A stretch of DNA of 64,000 nucleotides. Origin: UBA6926 sp045562535. GTDB taxonomy: Bacteria > Chloroflexota > Dehalococcoidia > UBA6926. The stretch spans positions 33,732 to 97,731 of the forward strand of contig JBJKVP010000001.1 in assembly GCA_045562535.1 (NCBI GenBank), in the 5' to 3' direction. A program made the position numbers and the translations under genes. Under the pieces are notes generated by a model. It saw only the letters and a program-made list of their open reading frames with translations, had not been told where the DNA came from and did not search any database. Shown in pieces: positions 8,563 through 17,578 of this stretch; position 1 is the stretch's first letter, and each line of letters starts with the position of its first letter.

Positions 8563-9762
8563 ATGAACTTATGGATCATAAACCAATACGCCGATGGACC
8601 AGAAGGACAAGCTACCAGAGACTATGACAGAGCAAGAATTTTGGTTCAAAAAGGTCATGAGGTGACGATCTTCTCCTCAGGATTCAGCCAATACCACTTA
8701 ACTGAACGGCAAGCTTACAGTAACCAAAAATATACTGTTGAGGCTATAGACGGTGTGAAGTTTATCTGGATTAAATCATTTCCATACAGTAAGAATAACT
8801 GGCGCAGATATCTAAATATGGTTTTGTTCGCTTGGCAAGCATACTGGATTGGTCGTTCAGTAAATGGACATCCCGATATAGTTATAGGAACCTCTGTTCA
8901 CCCTTTAAACGCGCTCGCTGGCAAATTATTGTCTAATTACAAAAAATCTAGATTCTTTTTTGCTGTCACAGATCTATGGCCACAGACATTAGTGGATATG
9001 GGCATAGTACACAAATATAATCCGATCACATTATTAATGAGATTTCTCGAAAAATACTTGTATAACCAAGCTGAGAAAATCCTTACGGTGCTCCCCTACG
9101 CTCATGAATATATTGAAGAATTGGGTATATCTAAAGACAAAGTGGTATGGATTTCCAACGGAGTGGAAATGAGTTACTACTCCTCTATAAAAAAATACCA
9201 AGGTGGCTCTAAAAACAAACTAACATTAATGTATATTGGCGGGCACGCACCCCACCTAGGTTTGGACGTTATTATTGATGCAGCAGCAATTTTGCAGAAC
9301 GAGGGCAGAAATTATATACAAATTATTATGATAGGAAGTGGTGTCGAGAAAGAACGTCTAATGGAAAAATCGAAGGCCCTCGGACTTACAAATATTGAAT
9401 TTAGGGATCCTGTCCCAAAGCCTGACGTATATAAATCGATGGAAGAAACAGATGTATTATTCTGCCACTTTAGAGACTTACCGTTGCTCAAATATGGTAC
9501 CTCCATGTTCAAAATCTTTGATTATTTAGCTTCTGGTCGTCCAATAATATACGGAGTTAACGGAAAAAATAATCCAGTTAAGGATGCTGGCGCTGGAATA
9601 ACAATAGAGCCAGAAAATCCAGTAGTTTTAGCTTCGACAATAATAGAATTTTATTCAATGGCTCCTATAGACAGAGCAAACATGGGATCCAGGGGTCCAA
9701 TATACGTTGAAAAGAACTACTCTATCGCTGTGCTTGCTGCAAAGCTAGAAGAGGTTCTATAA
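8563..9762 (+). CDS. Glycosyltransferase family 4, WbuB/WcaI-like
   Basis: A 399-residue GT-B enzyme. INQYADGPEGQATRDYDRAR at the N-terminus, IGTSVHPLNALAGK and TDLWPQTLVDMG resemble the WbuB/WcaI group of O-antigen and colanic-acid transferases. The donor domain has MYIGGHAPHLGLD, IGSGVEKERL and a YGTSMFKIFDYLASGRPI segment, with the E-x7-E motif shifted to a K-rich variant usual in this subgroup. It sits in the middle of the operon. Sugar specificity is not inferable. Confidence 0.88.
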   Translation: MNLWIINQYADGPEGQATRDYDRARILVQKGHEVTIFSSGFSQYHLTERQAYSNQKYTVEAIDGVKFIWIKSFPYSKNNWRRYLNMVLFAWQAYWIGRSVNGHPDIVIGTSVHPLNALAGKLLSNYKKSRFFFAVTDLWPQTLVDMGIVHKYNPITLLMRFLEKYLYNQAEKILTVLPYAHEYIEELGISKDKVVWISNGVEMSYYSSIKKYQGGSKNKLTLMYIGGHAPHLGLDVIIDAAAILQNEGRNYIQIIMIGSGVEKERLMEKSKALGLTNIEFRDPVPKPDVYKSMEETDVLFCHFRDLPLLKYGTSMFKIFDYLASGRPIIYGVNGKNNPVKDAGAGITIEPENPVVLASTIIEFYSMAPIDRANMGSRGPIYVEKNYSIAVLAAKLEEVL

Positions 9763-9799
9763 TTCTAGCTACAGATATATTTATGAGAGGAACTAGACC

Positions 9800-10576
9800 T
9801 TGAGCCAGCAGACAACTCTAGTTATTGGAGAAGGCGAAATTGGTCTTCCTATCGCTAAGATACTAAGCAGCATATACAACGTAATCACAAAAGATGTAGA
9901 ACCAATATCAGATCCCGGAGAAATATCTGTATTGCATATATGCTACCCATTTCAAATAGATAATTTTGTGGAAACAACGATACGATATATAAAAAATTAT
10001 GCTCCTGAAATAACAATAATCCACAGCACGGTCATCCCAGGTACAACTAACCAAATAGGCGAGCAAGTTTCTAGTCCGGTGATTTATAGTCCTGTCCGAG
10101 GAAAACATTCAAAAATGACTGAGGAGTTACTGTCTCTAAGAAAATATGTTAGTAGTGCTAATCAGGATGGCCTTGCTAAAGGAATAGATCACCTCGAACA
10201 AGCTAAAATAAAAACAGAAAAATTTTCTTCGGTAGAATCTCTCGAGTTAGCAAAGCTACAAGAAACGACGTACTTTGGTCTACTTATAGCTTGGGCGCAA
10301 GAAATGAAACGTTACTCTGATCTACTAGATGCAGATTACGAAGAAGTTGCGCGCTTTGCATTAGCAGACGGCATATCGTTTATGCCTAATGTTATTTTTC
10401 AGCCAGGTTTCATTGGCGGTCATTGTGTAATGCCTAATATTGAATTATTAGAAACAATAAAGAAGTCTTCTTTTCTAGATGCAATTAAAGAATCAAATGA
10501 CTTAAAAAAATCTGAGTGGCTAAGTGAAGGTCAAGACTTAGACAAACGATTGAAGCCGTCAGATATGGAAAATTAA
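9800..10576 (+). CDS. Short UDP-glucose/GDP-mannose dehydrogenase-like protein
   Basis: A 258-residue protein starting at TTG after a GAGAGG ribosome site. It has a Rossmann loop GEGEIGLPIA, the HSTVIPGTT and SPVRGKH segments, a central helical domain, and GFIGGHCVMP with the Cys that acts as catalytic thiol in nucleotide-sugar 6-dehydrogenases. Normal family members are about 420-450 residues. The C-terminal sugar-nucleotide-binding domain is missing and the protein ends soon after a polar tail. It may oxidise an unusual sugar or act as part of a complex; function uncertain. Confidence 0.75.
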   Translation: MSQQTTLVIGEGEIGLPIAKILSSIYNVITKDVEPISDPGEISVLHICYPFQIDNFVETTIRYIKNYAPEITIIHSTVIPGTTNQIGEQVSSPVIYSPVRGKHSKMTEELLSLRKYVSSANQDGLAKGIDHLEQAKIKTEKFSSVESLELAKLQETTYFGLLIAWAQEMKRYSDLLDADYEEVARFALADGISFMPNVIFQPGFIGGHCVMPNIELLETIKKSSFLDAIKESNDLKKSEWLSEGQDLDKRLKPSDMEN

Positions 10577-10582
10577 GCTACC

Positions 10583-11701
10583 ATGATTGAAAACAAAAAT
10601 ATAATACCGTTCGTTGATCTGAACTTCCAGAATACGCAAATTAAAAAAGATGTTCTTAACGATCTAAATGATTTGGTTGCAAACTCAAGATTTATTCTAG
10701 GAGAACAAGTATCAACTTTCGAAGAACAATTTGCCAATTATTGTGAAACTAGCATGTGTATAGGTGTTTCAAGTGGGACAGATGCGCTAACAATAGCAGT
10801 CAAGTCCCTCTCGCTTAACCCTGGAGATGAAATCATACTGCCTGCTAATACTTTTGTAGCTACAGCTGAAGCTGTAGTCCACGGAGGAGGCGTTCCAGTA
10901 TTGGTAGATATTCAAGAAGATTCCTATAACATTGATCCAAATTTAATTGAGAAAAGTATTACATCCAAAACAAAAGCAATAATACCCGTTCACCTTTACG
11001 GTAAGCCTGCTGACATGGATCCAATAATGGATTTAGCGAAAACGTATGGTCTTACCGTCATCGAAGATGCAGCTCAGGCACACGGTGCGCTTTACAAAGG
11101 TAAACGGGTAGGTTCGATAGGGGATATAGGATGTTTTAGCTTTTATCCAAGCAAGAATTTAGGAGCCTGGGGTGACGGAGGAGCGATTGTAACTTCGGAT
11201 AGTCTGAAAGCTCAACAATTTAGAGAATTAAGAGACCACGGCTCTACAAAAAAGAATATTCATTCGACAATCGGATATACGAGTAGGCTCGACGCAATAC
11301 AGGCTTTGGTATTGAATAAAAAACTACCTTATCTTGATGAATGGAACCAGTTGAGAAAAAATTCGTCGCAAATCTATAACGATCAATTCGCGTTAGATGG
11401 CACAAATATCTTATATCCGAAATACAAAGAAATTGAAGATCATGTATATCATATTTATGCGATTCAAGTACCTCCAGAGAGTAGAGATGGTTTACAAGAT
11501 CATTTGAATACATCAGGTATAATGACGGGTATACATTATCCAAATCCAATACACAAAACAAAAGCGTTCAACTATATTAAGGGATCATATCCCGTCTCTG
11601 AAGAGGTATCTACTAAAATACTGTCGCTACCTATGTACCCGGGACTGCAACATAAGCAGATAGAGGAAATCGTTAAGTTAACAAAAACTTACCCCAAATA
11701 A
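10583..11701 (+). CDS. DegT/DnrJ/EryC1/StrS sugar aminotransferase
   Basis: A 372-residue PLP-dependent sugar aminotransferase. SSGTDALTIAVK and FVATAEAVVHGGG form the cofactor phosphate site, IEDAAQAHGA carries the PLP-ring Asp162, and FYPSKNLGAWGDGG holds Schiff-base Lys191. It converts a 3- or 4-keto nucleotide sugar to the amino sugar using glutamate. It lies six bases after the dehydrogenase-like gene and 24 before a Gfo/Idh oxidoreductase. That order recalls the WbpA-WbpB-WbpE uronic-acid amination routes. A second paralogue lies at 16438-17550. Confidence 0.93.
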   Translation: MIENKNIIPFVDLNFQNTQIKKDVLNDLNDLVANSRFILGEQVSTFEEQFANYCETSMCIGVSSGTDALTIAVKSLSLNPGDEIILPANTFVATAEAVVHGGGVPVLVDIQEDSYNIDPNLIEKSITSKTKAIIPVHLYGKPADMDPIMDLAKTYGLTVIEDAAQAHGALYKGKRVGSIGDIGCFSFYPSKNLGAWGDGGAIVTSDSLKAQQFRELRDHGSTKKNIHSTIGYTSRLDAIQALVLNKKLPYLDEWNQLRKNSSQIYNDQFALDGTNILYPKYKEIEDHVYHIYAIQVPPESRDGLQDHLNTSGIMTGIHYPNPIHKTKAFNYIKGSYPVSEEVSTKILSLPMYPGLQHKQIEEIVKLTKTYPK

Positions 11702-11725
11702 TTTTCTAATGTGCGAGGAACTTAC

Positions 11726-12742
11726 ATGAAAACTATTAAAACAGCAGTACTTGGATACGGATATTGGGGACCCAACATTGTGCGAAATTTAAATAAGTTA
11801 AATGGAGCAGAAATAAAATACATCGTAGATCTGGACCTAGGAAAAAGAAACCAGGCATCTGAGGATTACCCCTCAATAGAAGTTACTCCAGATACTGAGG
11901 GCATACTTAATAATCCAGACATCGATGCATTAGTTATAGCAACGCCTCCTTCAACACATTTTGAACTGGCCTCTAAAGCATTAACTAACGGAAAACACGT
12001 TTTAATCGAAAAGCCAATCGCTCAAACAAGCAAAGATTCTCAGAAACTTATTGACCTTGCCAAAAATAATGACTTGATATTGATGGTAGACCACACTTTT
12101 ATATATTCAGGAGCGGTGAAACAGATAAAATCAATTCTGAAAAATCGCGAACTTGGTGATTTATGGTATGTGGATTCAGTTAGGATTAATCTAGGGATTA
12201 TACAAAAGGACGTAAACGTTGTTTGGGATCTTGCCCCTCATGATCTTTCTATCTTGGAATACATAATTGAGGCAAACCCTGTAAGTGTTTCCGCAACAGG
12301 TCTTTCACCAGAAAACTATGTTGGTGCTCCTTTAGAAGGCATAGCTTATCTAACAATCAAGTATGATAATGGTGTTTTAGCTCACTTACATTTGAGCTGG
12401 CTCGCGCCAGTTAAAATGAGACGTATGATGCTTGGGGGAAGCAAGAAATTCCTTGTCTATGACCACCTGGATCCAGAACATCAAGTCAAAATTTACGATA
12501 AAGCTATCGGTAAAACGCCAGAAGGAAATTACCAAATATTAAGTGAGCGAAAAGAAGGAGACATGTATGCTCCCAAGATCGATCAGAAGGAACCTTTAGA
12601 AGAGATGGTAGAACATTTCATAGAATCAATATCCACAAATCAGAGTCCCATCTCTGATGGTATATCGGGCCGCAACATAGTTGTTATTATAGAAGCCGCA
12701 ATAAATTCGATGAAAAATAACGGAGTAGAGATAAAACTATGA
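11726..12742 (+). CDS. Gfo/Idh/MocA-family oxidoreductase (WbpB/WlbA-like)
   Basis: A 338-residue NAD(P)-dependent oxidoreductase with a VLGYGYWGPNIVRNL Rossmann motif, ATPPSTHFELA, and the catalytic GKHVLIEKP segment. The central VVWDLAPHDLSIL stretch is typical of polysaccharide-locus members. I choose ATG 11726 because GAGGAA at 11715-11720 sits correctly for it. An in-frame GTG at 11711 would lie before that site. Beside a sugar aminotransferase it probably oxidises C3 of a nucleotide sugar to make the keto substrate for amination. Confidence 0.88.
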   Translation: MKTIKTAVLGYGYWGPNIVRNLNKLNGAEIKYIVDLDLGKRNQASEDYPSIEVTPDTEGILNNPDIDALVIATPPSTHFELASKALTNGKHVLIEKPIAQTSKDSQKLIDLAKNNDLILMVDHTFIYSGAVKQIKSILKNRELGDLWYVDSVRINLGIIQKDVNVVWDLAPHDLSILEYIIEANPVSVSATGLSPENYVGAPLEGIAYLTIKYDNGVLAHLHLSWLAPVKMRRMMLGGSKKFLVYDHLDPEHQVKIYDKAIGKTPEGNYQILSERKEGDMYAPKIDQKEPLEEMVEHFIESISTNQSPISDGISGRNIVVIIEAAINSMKNNGVEIKL

Positions 12743-12854
12743 AAATTAGGTTACCTTAATAATTTCGAATTTTAGATCTATTCCAGTGTTTATAAAAATG
12801 AATATATTTAGGCAAAATATAGTACATAAATACAATGGAGAAACGTAATCCCGG

Positions 12855-13775
12855 ATGGAATATACGAGATTAAGTAATACTGACCTAGAGATATCTAGAA
12901 TCGCCATTGGCTGCTGGGCCATCGGCGGTCATGGATGGGGTTATGTGGACGATAATGAATCGATCACAGCTATACGTTCAGCATTCGATAGAGGAATTAA
13001 TTTTTTTGATACTGCGGACGTATATGGATTAGGGCATTCCGAAAGAATACTTGCTAAAGCTCTTGGAAATAATAAATCGAACGTAGTTATCTCCACGAAG
13101 TTTGGCTTAGATTGGGATGCATCTGGAAATATAAGAAGAGATACAAGCCCTGAAAGAGTTATTACGGCTGTTGAGAATAGCCTTAGAAGGCTAGATATAG
13201 AATCCATTCCTCTATACTTGATCCATCATTTTGATGGTGTGACTCCTATCGAAAACACCGTTGAAGCTTTAATTAAATGTAAGCAAGCTGGGAAAATTCA
13301 AAACATTGGCTGCTCTAATTTAAGTATGCAAATGGTTGCAGAAATAAATGATCTAATGCCTTTAAGCGCGGTACAAATTCCATATAACGCAATAGATAGA
13401 GAAGTTGAAGAAGAAACAGTGCCTTTTCTGAGCGAATTAAAAATTAGTAGCCTAGCCTATAGTTCATTAGCTCAAGGCTTACTAAGTGGTAAATACGGAA
13501 CTCAGGTAACATTCTCTACTGATGACATACGTAGCCGTAGTCCTTACTTTCAAGATCAAGCTTATAAAGATAATATGGCAATAGTAAGTCAAATAGAAAC
13601 GATGGCCAAAAAATACGGGGTTACAACAAGCCAGATGTCTATCAGATGGATTCTAGATAACCCGTCTATAGCAGGCGCAATTACGGGAGTTAAAAAAGAT
13701 ATGCAAGTAATCGAAAATATCGGCGCTCTAGATTGGAATATTTCTGAACTAGACAGAGCAAGTTTAAATTATTAA
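12855..13775 (+). CDS. Aldo/keto reductase, second copy
   Basis: A 306-residue aldo/keto reductase. The start region YTRLSNTDLEISRIAIGCW, then FFDTADVYGLGHSE (Asp, Tyr), STKFG (Lys) and LIHHFD (His) give a full catalytic tetrad. The ATG follows GGAG at 12838-12841. A 112-base gap before it is the largest inside the polysaccharide locus, so an internal promoter is possible, though none is clear. It differs substantially from the copy at 4022-5002, so the two likely reduce different keto-sugars. Confidence 0.88.
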   Translation: MEYTRLSNTDLEISRIAIGCWAIGGHGWGYVDDNESITAIRSAFDRGINFFDTADVYGLGHSERILAKALGNNKSNVVISTKFGLDWDASGNIRRDTSPERVITAVENSLRRLDIESIPLYLIHHFDGVTPIENTVEALIKCKQAGKIQNIGCSNLSMQMVAEINDLMPLSAVQIPYNAIDREVEEETVPFLSELKISSLAYSSLAQGLLSGKYGTQVTFSTDDIRSRSPYFQDQAYKDNMAIVSQIETMAKKYGVTTSQMSIRWILDNPSIAGAITGVKKDMQVIENIGALDWNISELDRASLNY

Positions 13776-13778
13776 CAA

Positions 13779-14411
13779 ATGATAAAACGAGGCTTAGACA
13801 TACTATTATCCCTCAGTTGTTTAGTCATGCTGTTACCCGTTTTCTTTATATCAGGCTTATTTATTAGAATAGAATCTAAGGGGCCAATAATTTTCAAACA
13901 AACAAGAACCGGAAAAGGAGGCAAGCATTTCACGCTATATAAGTTAAGAACGATGGTAACCGATATTACTAGAAGTGATATTTACACGACTCCCACGGAT
14001 GACCCTCGAATCACTAAATCGGGGCAGTTTCTAAGAAAATATAACCTGGATGAACTAACGCAATTTGTAAATGTTTTGAAAGGGGATATGAGCATTGTAG
14101 GGCCAAGGCCAGAGATACCACAATATACAGAGCTCTATACTGAAGAAGAGAGGATAATACTCAGTGTCCGTCCAGGTATAACTGATTTGGCGACTCTGTG
14201 GATACAGGATAAAGGAAGTCTAGTCCTAGGTAGCGACGACCCAGAGAAGATTTATCTAGAAAGAATACGTCCTGAAAAAATACGTCTGCAATTAGAATAT
14301 GTTAAAAGGAAATCAACCCTTTTAGATATTAAAATAATGCTACTAACTTTTAAAACTCATCTTTTAGATAAGCTAGTAAAACCGAAATCAGGAAAAGGAA
14401 AAAACAAATGA
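13779..14411 (+). CDS. Undecaprenyl-phosphate sugar-1-phosphate transferase (WcaJ/PglC type)
   Basis: A 210-residue bacterial sugar transferase. One N-terminal hydrophobic segment (about residues 6-28) anchors it in the inner membrane. The catalytic domain shows FKQTRTGKGGKHFTLYKLRTM, NLDELTQFVNVLKGDMSIVG and PRPE, the hallmarks of phosphoglycosyl transferases that load the first sugar onto undecaprenyl phosphate. The length fits the short PglC-like form without the WcaJ extra membrane domain. It starts three bases after the aldo/keto reductase and overlaps the E1 alpha gene by four bases (ATGA). Confidence 0.92.
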   Translation: MIKRGLDILLSLSCLVMLLPVFFISGLFIRIESKGPIIFKQTRTGKGGKHFTLYKLRTMVTDITRSDIYTTPTDDPRITKSGQFLRKYNLDELTQFVNVLKGDMSIVGPRPEIPQYTELYTEEERIILSVRPGITDLATLWIQDKGSLVLGSDDPEKIYLERIRPEKIRLQLEYVKRKSTLLDIKIMLLTFKTHLLDKLVKPKSGKGKNK

Positions 14412-15388
14412 CAACAAACATCAATGATATGACCAAAAAAAAGATGCTTAAAGAATTGATACGGATACGGCAATTCGAAGACAAGGTAGCAGACTTGCTA
14501 GATACTGATGAGATCAACTGTCCAACACATCTTTACACAGGTCAGGAGGGAATTGCTGTAGGTATCTGCGAAGCACTCGAAGTGAAGGATTATATATGGG
14601 GAACCCATAGATCACACGGCCATTATTTAGCAAAAGGAGGCGACATGAATAAAATGATGGCGGAGCTTTACGGTAAGGAAACTGGATGCTCTCACGGTCG
14701 TGGTGGATCCATGCACCTTTTAGCACAAGAAGTAGGTATTTTAGGAACTGTGCCGATGGTTGGAGCAACCATTCCTATGGCGGTTGGATCTGCCCTCGTA
14801 TCTTCAATCAAAAAAGATGAAAAAGTTTCCGTCGCTTTTTTTGGAGATGGTGCCACAGAAGAAGGGGTTTTTCATGAAGCTCTTAATTTTGCTTCGTTAA
14901 AGAAATTGCCTGTAATTTTTGTTTGCGAAAATAATCTATATTCTAGCCATTTAAGGATAGAGGATCGACGATCTGAAGATAATATATATAAAAGTGCAGA
15001 AACACACGGAATGGAAGGTGTAGTAGTAGACGGCAATAACACACTAAGCGTATACCTAGCAGCGATGAATGCCGTAAACAGAGCGCGCTCAGGTTTAGGT
15101 CCAACGCTAATAGAATGCAAAACCTATAGATGGCGGGGACATGTTGGTCCAAGTTGGGACCTAAATGTGAATATCAGAGACAAAGAAGAATTAGATGCTT
15201 GGATGCAAAGAGATCCTATAGAGATCCTATCTAAAGAAATGATCGAAGCTTCAGAAATAACAAAACAGGATCTCAATTCGCTGAAAAAAATGGTTTCCGT
15301 TGAAATAGATAAATCGGTGCAATTTGCGCGGCAAAGCTCTTTTCCAGATGTTAAGGAACTTTCCAACAACGTGTATTCCAAATCGTAA
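14408..15388 (+). CDS. Thiamine-dependent dehydrogenase E1 alpha-like subunit in the sugar locus
   Basis: A 326-residue protein of the pyruvate/acetoin dehydrogenase E1 alpha family. It has GTHRSHGHYLAKGG, KETGCSHGRGGSMH, and the thiamine-diphosphate motif from GDG (146-148) to NN (175-176). The TYRWRGHVGPSWD segment replaces the usual phosphorylation loop. It is coupled by a 4-base overlap to the initiating sugar transferase and followed by the E1 beta gene. No lipoyl acyltransferase (E2) or dihydrolipoamide dehydrogenase (E3) lies nearby. This points to carboligation of an acyl group to a sugar rather than a housekeeping 2-oxoacid dehydrogenase (inference). Confidence 0.9.
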   Translation: MTTNINDMTKKKMLKELIRIRQFEDKVADLLDTDEINCPTHLYTGQEGIAVGICEALEVKDYIWGTHRSHGHYLAKGGDMNKMMAELYGKETGCSHGRGGSMHLLAQEVGILGTVPMVGATIPMAVGSALVSSIKKDEKVSVAFFGDGATEEGVFHEALNFASLKKLPVIFVCENNLYSSHLRIEDRRSEDNIYKSAETHGMEGVVVDGNNTLSVYLAAMNAVNRARSGLGPTLIECKTYRWRGHVGPSWDLNVNIRDKEELDAWMQRDPIEILSKEMIEASEITKQDLNSLKKMVSVEIDKSVQFARQSSFPDVKELSNNVYSKS

Positions 15389-15419
15389 GATTCTTTGTAG
15401 AATATAAAAAAGGATTACA

Positions 15420-16400
15420 ATGCGTACATTATCTTACTCTGGTGCAATACTCGAAGGTTTCAAGGAAAAAATGGAATCTGACAAAGATGTATTCATATTG
15501 GGGCAAGGAGTAACTAATCCTTGGTATGTTGGAGACAGCATGCAAGATCTCGATAAATTGTTTGGAGCTGAACGAGTTATCGATCCACCAGTATCCGAGC
15601 AAGGAATGAACGGTGTTGTTGTTGGAGCTGCGTTGGCTGGAATGAAACCGGTTGTTGTACATCCAAGAGTGGATTTTCTTGTGATGGGTATAGAGCAGAT
15701 TATCAATGAAGCAGCAAATTGGTCGTACATGTTTGATGGCCAAATAAACATGCCCTTAACCGTTAGAGCAATAATTAACAGAGGAGGGGAACAAGCTGCC
15801 CAACATTCACAAGCACTTCAGGCTCTTTTTATGCATATACCGGGACTAAAAGTAGTAATGCCGGCCACTCCTTACGATGCAAAGGGACTATTAATATCAA
15901 GTATAGAAGACCCAGATCCTGTAATCTATATCGATGACAGATGGCTTTATAACTTAGTTGATGACGTTCCAGAAGGATTATATAGAGTACCTATAGGAAA
16001 AGGCGAAATAGTCACACCAGGAGAAGATGTTACTATTGTGGCTATATCATCCATGGTGCCAGAAGCAGAGAAAGCAGCACAAACTCTGCTAAAGGAGAAC
16101 ATACGGGCAGAAGTTATTGACCTAAGAACTCTAAAGCCTTGGGATACAGATCTGGTACTAAATTCTGTACGCAAAACAGGAAACCTAATTATTGCAGATG
16201 CTGCATGGAAAACTGCAGGGTCTGCAGCAGAAATATCTGCATATGTCGTTGAAAATATTTTCAATGAATTAAAAAACCCTCCTGTAAGAGTGACATTGCC
16301 TGACGTCCCTGCACCAGCAAGCCGAACACTTGAAGAAGCGTACTACATAAATTCAGCAGACATCATAAATGCTGTAAAGGACACACTTAACGCGAATTAA
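15420..16400 (+). CDS. Thiamine-dependent dehydrogenase E1 beta-like subunit in the sugar locus
   Basis: A 326-residue partner of the E1 alpha-like protein. The pyrimidine-binding domain has PPVSEQGMNG (Glu60 would activate thiamine) and RGGEQAAQHSQ with conserved His129. The C-terminal transketolase domain has VEVIDLRTLKPWD-like features, here seen as AEVIDLRTLKPWDTD. Length matches normal E1 beta chains. It starts 31 bases after E1 alpha. The pair should make a heterotetramer that forms an enzyme-bound acyl or hydroxyalkyl thiamine. The acceptor is unknown. Confidence 0.9.
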   Translation: MRTLSYSGAILEGFKEKMESDKDVFILGQGVTNPWYVGDSMQDLDKLFGAERVIDPPVSEQGMNGVVVGAALAGMKPVVVHPRVDFLVMGIEQIINEAANWSYMFDGQINMPLTVRAIINRGGEQAAQHSQALQALFMHIPGLKVVMPATPYDAKGLLISSIEDPDPVIYIDDRWLYNLVDDVPEGLYRVPIGKGEIVTPGEDVTIVAISSMVPEAEKAAQTLLKENIRAEVIDLRTLKPWDTDLVLNSVRKTGNLIIADAAWKTAGSAAEISAYVVENIFNELKNPPVRVTLPDVPAPASRTLEEAYYINSADIINAVKDTLNAN

Positions 16401-16437
16401 AGTAAAATATTAATGATTACTATATAGGGGAACATAA

Positions 16438-17550
16438 ATGGAATGGCGCGTAAAATATATTGACTACCCTTCTCAGTACAGTAAATTAGAACAAGAATTA
16501 CTCAACAAAATACAAGAAGTACTTTCAAGGGGAGATCTACTACTTAGGCAAAATCTGGACGATTTTGAAAAGACAATCTCTGGCTATGTTGGAGTGAATC
16601 ATACTATTGGTGTAAATAGCGGAACAGATGCACTCCACTTGGCTGTAGAAGCAGCGGGGATACAAACTGATGATGAAGTAATCACCTCTTCACATACATT
16701 TGTCGCTACCGGAGCAGCTATACATCACTCTGGTGCTAAACCAGTATTAGTAGATATAGGTGAAGACCATAATATAGATGCAAATTTAATCGAAAATATG
16801 ATCACGGACAAAACGAAAGCAATCATGCCAGTACACCTAAATGGCAGGCTCTGTGACATGGATAAAATAACGGCAATCGCAAACAAATATAACCTACTTA
16901 TCATCGAGGACGCAGCCCAAGCTCTGGGAGCTACTTTCAAAGGCAAAAAAGCTGGTAGTTTCGGTTTGGCGGGGTGCTTTAGCTTTTATCCCGCAAAATT
17001 GCTTGGTGCTTACGGTGACGCGGGAGCTGTTGTAACAAGTGATAATGCCTTAGCAGAAAATATCTCATACTTAAGAAATCACGGTCGTATGGACAACGGA
17101 GACGTTTCTGGCTGGGCTTATAACACAAGGTTGGACAATCTCCAGGCTGCTATATTACAAATCAAGTTCAAACAATTTCCAAATTGGATAAAACGAAGAC
17201 GCGAAATTGCATCAATATATAATAACGGGCTAGAAAACATATCAAATCTCCGTTTGCCAAACCCACCAGTGGAATCGGGAGATTTTTTTGATGTGTACCA
17301 AAACTATGAAATTGAGGCCCCTTCAAGAGACAAACTTAGAAACTATCTAACTGAACAAGGAATAGAAACAATGCTTCCATGGGGAGGTAAAGGTTTACAC
17401 CAATTCAAATCATTAAATTTATCGCATTATAATCTACCTAGGACCGAGGAAATGTTTGAGAAGGCGATCATGATACCAATGCATCCTGATTTAGAGGATC
17501 ACCACTTAGATTACGTGATCAAAACAATAAATCAATTTTATAAAAATTGA
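16438..17550 (+). CDS. DegT/DnrJ/EryC1/StrS sugar aminotransferase, second copy
   Basis: A 370-residue PLP enzyme with NSGTDALHLAVEAAG, FVATGAAIHHSGAKPVLVD, IIEDAAQALGA and FYPAKLLGAYGDAG, in which Lys187 binds PLP. The ATG follows GGGGAA. Directly behind the E1 pair and ahead of the WbpM-type dehydratase, it probably aminates a keto-sugar made in this locus. The spacing to its neighbours (37 and 28 bases) suggests a continuing operon. Regiochemistry cannot be read from sequence. Confidence 0.93.
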   Translation: MEWRVKYIDYPSQYSKLEQELLNKIQEVLSRGDLLLRQNLDDFEKTISGYVGVNHTIGVNSGTDALHLAVEAAGIQTDDEVITSSHTFVATGAAIHHSGAKPVLVDIGEDHNIDANLIENMITDKTKAIMPVHLNGRLCDMDKITAIANKYNLLIIEDAAQALGATFKGKKAGSFGLAGCFSFYPAKLLGAYGDAGAVVTSDNALAENISYLRNHGRMDNGDVSGWAYNTRLDNLQAAILQIKFKQFPNWIKRRREIASIYNNGLENISNLRLPNPPVESGDFFDVYQNYEIEAPSRDKLRNYLTEQGIETMLPWGGKGLHQFKSLNLSHYNLPRTEEMFEKAIMIPMHPDLEDHHLDYVIKTINQFYKN

Positions 17551-17578
17551 AAATCCACACACCCTAAGAGGAGAACCT

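Noticed and set aside
14408..16400. E1 alpha/beta pair as housekeeping pyruvate or branched-chain dehydrogenase
   Set aside because: Coupled to a sugar transferase by a 4-base overlap, followed by a sugar aminotransferase, and no E2 or E3 genes; not excluded, but less likely.
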